From Edaphochlamys debaryana (lineage: Eukaryota > Chlorophyta > Chlorophyceae > Chlamydomonadales), in assembly GCA_016858145.1 (NCBI GenBank), contig JAEHOE010000002.1:1178001-1242000 (forward strand): 64,000 nt of DNA, given 5' to 3'. A model generated the notes under the pieces. That model saw only the letters and a list, made by a program, of their open reading frames with translations. It was not told the DNA's origin and searched no databases. The position numbers and the translations under genes were made by a program. Each line of letters opens with the position of its first letter. Position 1 is the stretch's first letter. Positions 57,001 through 64,000 of the stretch are shown piece by piece.

Positions 57001-60000
57001 GGCACCGGCGGCGGCGCGGCGGCGGCCAACGGCAGCGTGACGCCTGTGCCGTTCGGCTCCGGCGGCGGCGCTGGCGGCGCCGGCGGCGGAGGAAACGCGG
57101 GCGGCGGCTGGCCGTGGGGGCGTGAGGCAGCGTCTGGGTGGATCCTGGTCGACGCCCTAACCCCGGGAGCCATGGTGCTATTCCGGTGAGGCAAAAGCGT
57201 GCCGCGTGCCGACGTGTCGTTGCGATTCGCATGCGTACCATGCCGCGTGCCACACATCCATTGCCACTCGATTGCACCAGTTGCACGCCCACCTGTATAG
57301 GACGCCCATCGCATTACCGGTATCTGACGTCTCATCTGCGGTTTTAACTCGGTACCCTTGCTCGCCCCCATTCCTGCCTCCCCCGCAGCGGCCTGCGCGT
57401 TCGCGTTGGGCTCCATTCGGGCGTTCGGGACTTCGAGCTCGCGCGCAACCGCACCTCGGGTCGCGTCACCTTCAGCGGTGCATGCATCCGACTGGCCAAG
57501 GCGGTGGCTGACGCGGCACACGTGAGTGGACGCTGGGAGGACGAAAGAGGCCATGAGAAGCTGGCGGGGCCGCCCTTCGTTTGGGGGCATGCAGGTCTGT
57601 GAAAGAGGCTCAGACCTATTACAGTTGTGGAACCCTCGCGCTATTCCTGCCACTGCCCGCGAGGTTGCTTGCACTGTCCTCTTATCGCGCCTCAATCTGC
57701 AGGGAGGCGTAGTCCTTCTGTCGGACACGTCAGCGGGACTGCTGCTTGGCGGTCCGGAGATGGTCGCGTCGCTATCGGCCGAGGGGCTGGAGCTGTGGCA
57801 CCTGGGACGCGTGGAGCTACTAGAGGACCTGCGCCAGGTCGAGCTGTACCAGGTTAGTAAGCGTCTAGTTGACTGTCGTACGCGTCGTACAGCGCCGCAA
57901 TCGTCATTCCCAAGCTCGTCAAACTCACCTCTGACCGCCTTCACTCCTTTCCCCCCTCGCAGCTGCACAGCGCCGCCCTCGCACCCCGCCTGGCTCTTCA
58001 GCTGCTGCCGCGCGTACGGCGGCAGCTACTGCCGGGCCTGCTGGGGGCCCCGGCGGGCCCGGTGGCGCTCGTTCGGCTCCACGTGGCGGGCCTGTCTGGG
58101 CTCCGCGCCACCCACGCCCAGCTGGCCGCGGAGGTCACCCGCGTCCTCGAGACACTGCTGCTCGAGTCCCTGCCTCCCATGGGTGAGAAGAAGATCTGAT
58201 CCTCTTGACTTTTGGGAGATGTTGGTTGTGGTTGTGGGTTGGTAGCTGGCAGCTGGAAGTTTGCGGGACAGCGAAGGAGGCCGCCAAACGACAGCACCAC
58301 CACACAGCGCGAGCCCCACACCAGGGACTCCCTGGGCCCCCTCGACCCCCCACACTGTTTGCCGCCCCCACTGCTCGCTGCTGACTGAACCCCTGCACTC
58401 CGTTCCGCATCGGGGCAGGCGGCTACATGTCTGAGGCTCGCGGCGGCGGCGCTGACGGCATCGTGGCGGCCTTTGCTGAGCCGCTCATGGCGGTGGCTTG
58501 GGCGCTGTGCATGCAGGCCGACATGCTGGCGTGGGACTGGTGAGCGCGGGTTTTAGGGGTTTTAGGGGTTTCAGGGTTTAGTTTTGGGGGGGGGGAGAAG
58601 CGGGAAGAAGCCAGGGCACAGGGCACGGGGAGATGGACAGTACCTGGGGCAGAAGCAAGTGCATGGGCAGGCGGGTGCCAGCCAGGACGACCTCGCCGTC
58701 ATACGAGCCGGCAGGGCCCCATGAGGGCCCCACGAGGGCCTGCGCGCACCTGCTTGGGCCCCAACGGGCCGCCAACCGCCGGCCGGCCTTTCCAGCTCCG
58801 CGCTGTCTTGCCGACGCCCCGTGGCCCCATTTTGGTTCGAACCACAGGTCGGCCGAGCTGCTCCGACACGAGGCATTCGAGACGATTGAGGTGGAGGCAG
58901 CGCCGGGCTCCGTTGCGCTCTTGGGCGGTTCCCAGACCAATGCCGGGCAGCCGCTGTCATCGGGCGCTTGCGACAGGCCCCTGAGCGGCCCCATGCCCTC
59001 GCGGACCGGCTCCCGCCTGCCCTCCCAGCACCTCATGTCGGGCGGAGCTCTTCAGGTCCAGCCGCCGGCGTCCCCAACCGTCAGCGGCTCGTTCGCCAGG
59101 CTGCGAGGCGGCGGGCCGGCGAGTGGCGGCGCGATACGGAGCAGGCAGCACCTGTTGAACGCCCGCACGCGACGCCGGCTGCCGACCGAGGTTGAGGCCA
59201 GCGCGCCCAGCTTACTTATGCCACTGAGTGCGGCGCCGTACAGCATGTCAGTCGTGAGCGAGGCGGGAGACGAAAAGGCACCGCGCGCCGGCGGCGCCGC
59301 CGGTGGCGCCACGCCCCGCTCCGTCAAGCTCCCTCCCACGGCGGTGGCAGACGGTACCGCCGGCGGTGGCGGCACGCCGCGTGCTTATGACACCGCCGCA
59401 TTAGCACCGCTGACGGCGGCGGCGGGGCTGCCGTACAACGGCCGCACGACATTCGCGTCGCTGCTCGTCAAGCTCCGGCCCCGGAGCGGTTACGCCGTGT
59501 CGAGCCAGTCGCACGGCCATGACGGCGGCTTCGACGCGATCATGAGTCATCCGGCGGATGAGTCAGACTTTAACCTGGATGACGTCATCCCGGTTGGCGG
59601 CAGCGGCGCCTGGGTCGAGCGGGCCGCCTCCGTCGCGCTGCAGATCCGGCCCTCGCCGCCCTCCGCCACCGCCCACACGCCCATCACCTTTGCCGCTCCT
59701 CAAGCCCCTCAAGAAGCTGCGGCCGCAACACGCAGCGGCGCTCGACTGGACTCTGCCGTACCCGACACAGACCACGTGCCCCCGCTCCCGCAGCCGGCGC
59801 GCCGCTGGCCCATGCTGCCGTCGCCGCGCAGCCCCGGCGGCGCCAGCCTGACCCCGCCGCCACCGGCCGCCGCGGCGGCGGCGGCGGCAGTGACGGTGGC
59901 GGCGCTGTTGAACGCCAGCGCCTACGCCCGCCCCGCAAGCTCCTCACAGATGGGCTACGTTTCCCGGCTTGCCAACGCAACCTCCGCCAGCGAGCTTCCG

Positions 60001-61410
60001 TCCGGCCTGGTCCCGCTAGGCACCAGCCCTGCGCAGCCCAGCTGCCTGGCTACGCCCACGTCGCCAGCCGCGGCGGCTGCGGCAGCAGCGGCGGCGGCAG
60101 CGGCAGACAGCTCGGCGGGCGCTCTGAGCCCCGCGGCGGTGCTCCTGAGCCCGACGGCGCCGGGCTACAGGGCCGCTACCGTCGGGGGTATGCTTCCGTC
60201 ACACACGACGGGGGCCCTAGGCATCACGGGCAGTGCTGGGGGCGCCCACGTGGAAGGCTTGGCCACCTGTACGTCGGGCCCTCCGGTGGGGGTTACAAGC
60301 CCGGGTGCAACTGCACCTAGGCACGTGCCCGCCCGCACATCTTCTGGCCCGCCCGCGTCGGGCTTTGGCTTCTCGCCGCGGCCCCACGCCGCGGAGCTGA
60401 TACCCATCATCGGCGACGATGACGACGGTGGCGGCGGCGGCAGTGACGGCGGCGCCGCCGCCGCCAAGCACGTGATGTCAACCGGCGGCGTCGCCACCAC
60501 GGACGACGATGCTGACGTGGATCGACACACCGGCGGCGGCAGGATCCGGATCGTGAGCGAGCACATCGGGACGGTGCCGCCCGCCGCCGACGGCGGCGCC
60601 GCTGCGCCGCTGACGCCAGGCAGCGCCACCGCCGCCGCCATCGCGACGGCTGGGGCGGCCGCCGCCGCCGCGCCGGTGCAGATGCACGTGCTGTTCCGCG
60701 GCCCTCGTACGAAGGCTGCCGTAGATTACGGCATGGTCGGTACGGAGGTCTGCCGTACGACGGGACGGCTGCTGTACCGCGGGAGGGTCGCCAAGCACCT
60801 GTCCAAGCTCGTCTCCACGGCCCAACGTGGCCAGGTCAGTTTGGGATTCGGGGTGGAAGGGCTCTTGTCTTTCACGCACAACGGTACACACGGCGTGGCT
60901 GGGAGAGATCATGGTTGCCGGAAGCGCCCCCCATACAGCTTGACCATGCACAGCGCTCAGCGCGGGCAGTTGTCCTACTGTCTTTGCCGAGGTGAAGGTT
61001 TACCGTCTCGCGCTGCACCTCAACCTGCGGCCACCCCACAGGTGCTGTGCACCTACACCACCGCCTCGTCCATCTCCACCGCCGCCGCGGCCGCGGTCGG
61101 GATCTCCATCTCTCCAGTCCAAAACGCGGCTGCCGCCAACGGCGCCGCAGGAGGCAAGGACCGCAAAGCCGCTGGCGGCAAGGGCCCGGGGTCGGCCCGC
61201 CTCGCGGCGCGCGGCCTCACGGGGGCCGCCAGCGTCGTTGGAAACGGCAGTGAGGACGTCACGGTCATCGGAGCGGGTTCGCGCGCCCAGGCGTCGTACT
61301 ACATGTGTTCCCTCAAAGTGGCGGAAGTCGAGGCCAGGCTTTCAGCGGTGGGGCATGAAGCTGACGCCATCGAGCCGCAGCACGACGGCTTGGAGCCAGA
61401 GCAACCCTGA
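48052..61410 (+). CDS. Solute-binding-domain receptor with two split class III nucleotidyl cyclase domains
   Basis: 27 exons, about 2200 residues. First exons: 48052-48191, 48898-48925, 49174-49229, 49534-49620, 49970-50106, 50263-50334, 50698-50742, 51036-51130, 51429-51545, 51945-52084, 52220-52291, 52536-52613, 52833-53001, 53211-53379, 53621-53761, 53939-53978. These encode a signal peptide and a family-1 extracellular solute-binding domain (FASVYDGKVVGLPVSAAIML, GIPVPATWEEVLEVAERYNG). Exon 54129-54224 is the single membrane span. Cyclase 1: exons 54470-54571, 54917-55102, 55367-55443 (VTDVQSSTSLWELL, GGYESATEGDSFIAAFP), a ~520-residue insert in 55611-57185, then 57389-57521 and 57703-57852 (GLRVRVGLHSG, VELYQ). 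Cyclase 2: 57963-58182, 58419-58539 (GGGADGIVAAF), long insert in 58848-60834, resuming at VLFRGPRTKAAVDYGMVGTE, then 61042-61410. Probably a plasma-membrane receptor; cAMP versus cGMP and even activity are undecided. Exon 1 has a frame problem and its early splice choices are less certain. The junction after 55102 uses a GC donor. Confidence 0.86.
49649..49783. repeat. GGGAT pentanucleotide microsatellite
   Basis: About 26 perfect tandem copies of TGGGA in the intron after exon 49534-49620 of the cyclase gene, tailing off into GGAAGGGAAG. All forward frames read Gly-Met-Gly-Trp-Asp repeats and the reverse reads Pro-Ile-Pro-Ser-His; these are not genes. Confidence 0.97.
51643..51682 (+). repeat. 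Intronic near-copy of the end of cyclase exon 9
   Basis: 40 bp matching 51515-51554 with four differences, including the GAGG/GTGGGATG donor. It reads DSMQLLIDWEG against DSMQPLIDSEG in the exon. It lies in the same intron, 128 bp downstream. Confidence 0.88.
58551..58576 (+). repeat. Interstitial telomere-like repeat
   Basis: TTTTAGGG at 58551-58558 and 58560-58567 and a variant TTTCAGGG at 58569-58576, followed by TTTAG. TTTTAGGG is the telomere unit of Chlamydomonas. It lies in the cyclase intron between 58539 and 58848. Confidence 0.85.
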
Positions 61411-61911
61411 GCCTGGGACGCAGGTCAGGCTAACTGACGGGGAGGAAGGCCGGTTGCTGTGTTGTTTTGGCTTTACGGAGAGGCGAGAGAGGCCTTTTGC
61501 CCGGACCCCAGAGACTGCGTGATGCGCTTCTTGTGCTCTGTGTTGGGTGAGCTTTGTGAGCTCTGGGGTGGCGTGGTTGGGGGCTGCCCCTCTTGCTGTG
61601 CTAGGCAAGGGTTGTGCAACGCTGGCTTGGGTGGCGCATGGCCAATGCCTCAGTCTTGTACCATGGTATATGGGGGGAGCACAGGGGCAGTACATAGCTC
61701 AGAAGATCACCTTGCATCACGGGGAGGGAGGGGACACCATCCAGAGTCTAGCATGACAACCGTTCTTCGATGTGGGGCTGGCGGGTGGTCTGCCGGCTAC
61801 CAGGGAACCTGACACGGCAGCCTGCACCTGCCGCACAGAGAGGATCTTAAGATAAGAAGGATGGGTGCTTCAAGAGCTTAATGTTTGACAGCAGGAAAGA
61901 TATGCTGCGGG

Positions 61912-61929
61912 CGTGGGATGTATCCCACG
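61912..61929. repeat. Perfect 8-bp inverted repeat
   Basis: CGTGGGAT and ATCCCACG separated by two bases; extendable imperfectly by GC-rich flanks. About 500 bp after the cyclase stop. Confidence 0.85.
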
Positions 61930-61994
61930 GGCTCGTGTGTGGCTCGTATGGACAGGTGTTAAGAACACGCAGTGCACGCGCGTTGGGCGCTTGC

Positions 61995-62044
61995 GAAAAT
62001 CCCCCCGGCTCAGCTCTTGTGTACTGGCCTGTGGGGGGATTTTC
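61995..62044. repeat. Perfect 12-bp inverted repeat
   Basis: GAAAATCCCCCC at 61995-62006 and its exact complement GGGGGGATTTTC at 62033-62044, with a 26-bp loop. Looks like a stem-loop in either strand; function unknown. Confidence 0.9.
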
Positions 62045-64000
62045 ATTTGTCACGCGCGGTAATAGCTACGTGAGCGCCGGCAGGAGCATGTGGAGAGTGG
62101 CCCCTTAACTATCTACCTTGATGTGGGGGCAGCCCTTTGGGGGCGAGCGCCTCTCATCGGGCGCTCTTTGCCATCCAGTTGCTTCTATGCGCATGGAAAA
62201 GTGTTGTTCAAAGGTGGGGGCTAGGACAAAGGCGGGGGCTGAGATCGAGGGCGCTGCTGGCTTCCATCTGTGCGTTTGTGTGACCCCCATGGTCAAGCAC
62301 GCCTCGAACACGCACCGAGATGACCCTGAGGGCCTGGTCACACGCAATGTGAACGGATGCAAGTAAACATGGTCAGAACGGCTTGGTCAGAGCTGCTGTG
62401 ACAAACCAGGATCTGGATGGTGGGATACGCGTTTGCGATGTTGTGGGGCCTGCGCAGAAGCCCTTCTGCCTTGGCTTCGGCTTTCTTCTTGATTGGGTTC
62501 TGATAGCTCGAATTTCGCGAGAATAACCATGGCATGCGCTTGAATGGCATGGCGTGCGGTGCGTGACATCGCCGCTCGGCAGACAAGTGTGCCTGGGGCT
62601 CTTGGCCAGCCGGCCGAGACGTGCTTGCGGGCTTACATGTTGTGTTTAAAATTATCTCTGACAGTCTGACAGAGACGGGGCCAGGGGGCGACTTGTTTGT
62701 TGCGCGCTTGCACGCTTTGAAGAGCTTGAGTTGCATGGCGACATGAAAGCCGTCGCCTTCAGGAGTTGCAGGTGTGCAAGGGCTGTTTGGGAAATTGAGT
62801 CGCGCTTTTGCGCCTGAAGTCTTCACAAGCCGGCGCTTGAGCGTTGCGTCTCTGCTGGCGTGGCGCTCCGGGTAATGTCGGGGGCTGGGGGACTACGGTT
62901 TGGTGAGGCTGCCGTGCCATGTCCTGATGCTTTGGGGGTTGCGTGCGAGTCCACGGGTTGAGGGTTCTTGTCAATTCATTGGGTTTCTTTCGGCGTGCTG
63001 TTCCTTGCTTGCTCCCAATAAGTTTAATGTAGCAACCATGCGGGCTGTCTGTCCTGGTGTCGGAGCGTGAGAGGCGCAGTGCGCGTCCCCCGTAGCTGTC
63101 ATATGCACTTGGTATCCATGTCAAAGGCATGCGCCCAGACAGCATGGAAGGGGGCCCGGAGCGAGGGGCGTAATAAGTGCTGTCGCTGCCACCCGATGTA
63201 CGTAAGTTGATGCAGGTTGTGCAGCAGGTCTGGGCTTGATAGCTTGCTGTTTAGCGGCATGGTGGGAGTCGTGTCAGAGGCTGGTGCTGATGCTGTCAGG
63301 TGCTGCTTGTGGGGGTCGTCACAATCTGCTTCACTCATCTCTTGACTCCGTGTAAACCCTCGGCTTCTTGATGAGATTGTGCTCTGCCACATCGACCAGA
63401 GGGTACGGCTGTGCTCAAGGATCCAACCAAGCTAGGAGCCAGGAGTAAAGAGCAAGCCAGCACTCCGCTCTGCAGCCTCAGTTTGGTCTTTGGTGCCCTT
63501 CTCCAGCGGCTCCGGTGACTACGGCTCGTGTACCGCCTGTTTATCCCCTGCGGGACTCGGTCAAATGAAGGGCTCAGCCCCGCAAGGCAGTAGCAACAAT
63601 TGTACCAGATAGTGCAGATACAGCAGTTACATGGCAGATCCAACCAAAACGAGCCTACCCGTTACTGCATTCTCGCCGCGTCGAGCACTCTGCTACATGT
63701 GGCACTTGCCTTGTTGCTTCGATTCTGTGCCGCAAGGGGACATGTAAGCTCCCCCCTAGCCGCCTCTCACCCTGCCTGCAACCTTGCGTCGCACCAGGGG
63801 AGATTCACTAGCCCTCATTACACGGGGGGCCCAGCCCCTGCCGACCGCTGGCGCGAGGCCCACAGGGCGCCTGGACGCCCCCACCCCCGTAAGCCCATGA
63901 CCTCGCGGGCCCTCCCTTCCACAGGCGACGACAAAGCAGGGTAGATTACCCGCAGGTTGAGTGGTTCGCGGCCCATGCCCTACACACCACAACCAACCGA

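Larger units (their letters stand above)
61411..64000. other. Right-hand flank without a recognised gene
   Basis: 2.6 kb. The left part is cyclase 3' flank. The only structures I see are two perfect inverted repeats (61912-61929 and 61995-62044). GC falls below that of the genes and no ORF shows a domain, signal peptide or splice pattern I would defend. A plus-strand frame at 63600-63944 has a hydrophobic start but Pro/Arg-rich remainder and is left out. Confidence 0.45.

Noticed and set aside
58633..58847. 5' extension of the cyclase exon beginning at 58848 (frame open from 58633)
   Set aside because: The TG/G junction from 58539 to 58848 preserves the W-S-A-E-L-L sequence expected in the cyclase fold; the open frame upstream is intronic.
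63600..63944. Plus-strand 114-codon frame at the right edge
   Set aside because: A hydrophobic patch is present but the rest is Pro/Arg/Ser-rich and the gene would be cut or lack support; not enough evidence.

Overview
The window is nuclear DNA from a unicellular or colonial volvocine (Chlamydomonas-type) green alga. The reasons are a very GC-rich composition, about 90 short GT-AG introns in twelve multi-exon genes, long Ala/Gly/Pro/Ser/Gln low-complexity tracts inside proteins, TGTAA polyadenylation signals behind several genes, an interstitial block of the Chlamydomonas-type telomere repeat TTTTAGGG, and clearly ciliary/centriolar genes (IFT20, CEP44). The species cannot be fixed from the sequence alone. 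All gene models were built by hand from splice sites, phase continuity and remembered family patterns; no database was searched.

Layout, left to right. 26-1304 (-): CEP44 homologue, running off the left edge. 1831-4092 (+): CCDC137-like nucleolar protein. 4982-9725 (-): DDX20/Gemin3-type DEAD-box helicase with a very long Tyr/Gln/Pro/His-rich tail. 10099-15738 (+): armadillo-like/SAM-like protein. 15739-20586: a plastic segment with one small minus-strand ORF, tandem and inverted repeats, and a nearly identical but broken copy of the 3' end of the armadillo gene. 20587-24767 (+): putatively myristoylated patatin-like phospholipase, followed by a second, shorter relic of the same armadillo tail. 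26318-28447 (+): membrane-anchored protein-kinase-like protein. 29592-33351 (-): large MYND zinc-finger protein. 34613-38679 (-): Rtt106/SSRP1-type PH-fold histone chaperone-like protein with an acidic tail. 39276-41051 (+): RING-IBR-RING E3 ligase. 42446-44819 (-): SCAMP. 45705-46915 (-): IFT20. 48052-61410 (+): a receptor-like protein of about 2200 residues with a bacterial family-1 solute-binding ectodomain, one membrane segment and two class III nucleotidyl cyclase domains, each split by a long disordered insert. 61411-64000: no gene recognised.

This is a eukaryotic housekeeping region, so the genes do not form an operon. CEP44 and IFT20 serve the centriole/cilium, DDX20 the snRNP/SMN pathway, CCDC137 and the Rtt106-like protein nuclear/nucleolar chromatin and ribosome functions, SCAMP vesicle traffic, and the RBR protein ubiquitination. 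Four divergent pairs (CEP44/CCDC137, DDX20/armadillo, Rtt106-like/RBR, IFT20/cyclase) probably share 0.4-1.1 kb promoter regions.

The most unusual things are the split double cyclase behind a solute-binding ectodomain; a recurring pattern of introns that carry a near-copy of the adjacent exon edge together with its splice site (four separate genes); the patatin gene lying between direct copies of the armadillo gene's 3' end; FUBP-like AWxxYY motifs grafted on a Gemin3 helicase; several GC-AG introns; and a 49-bp-arm hairpin inside an intron.
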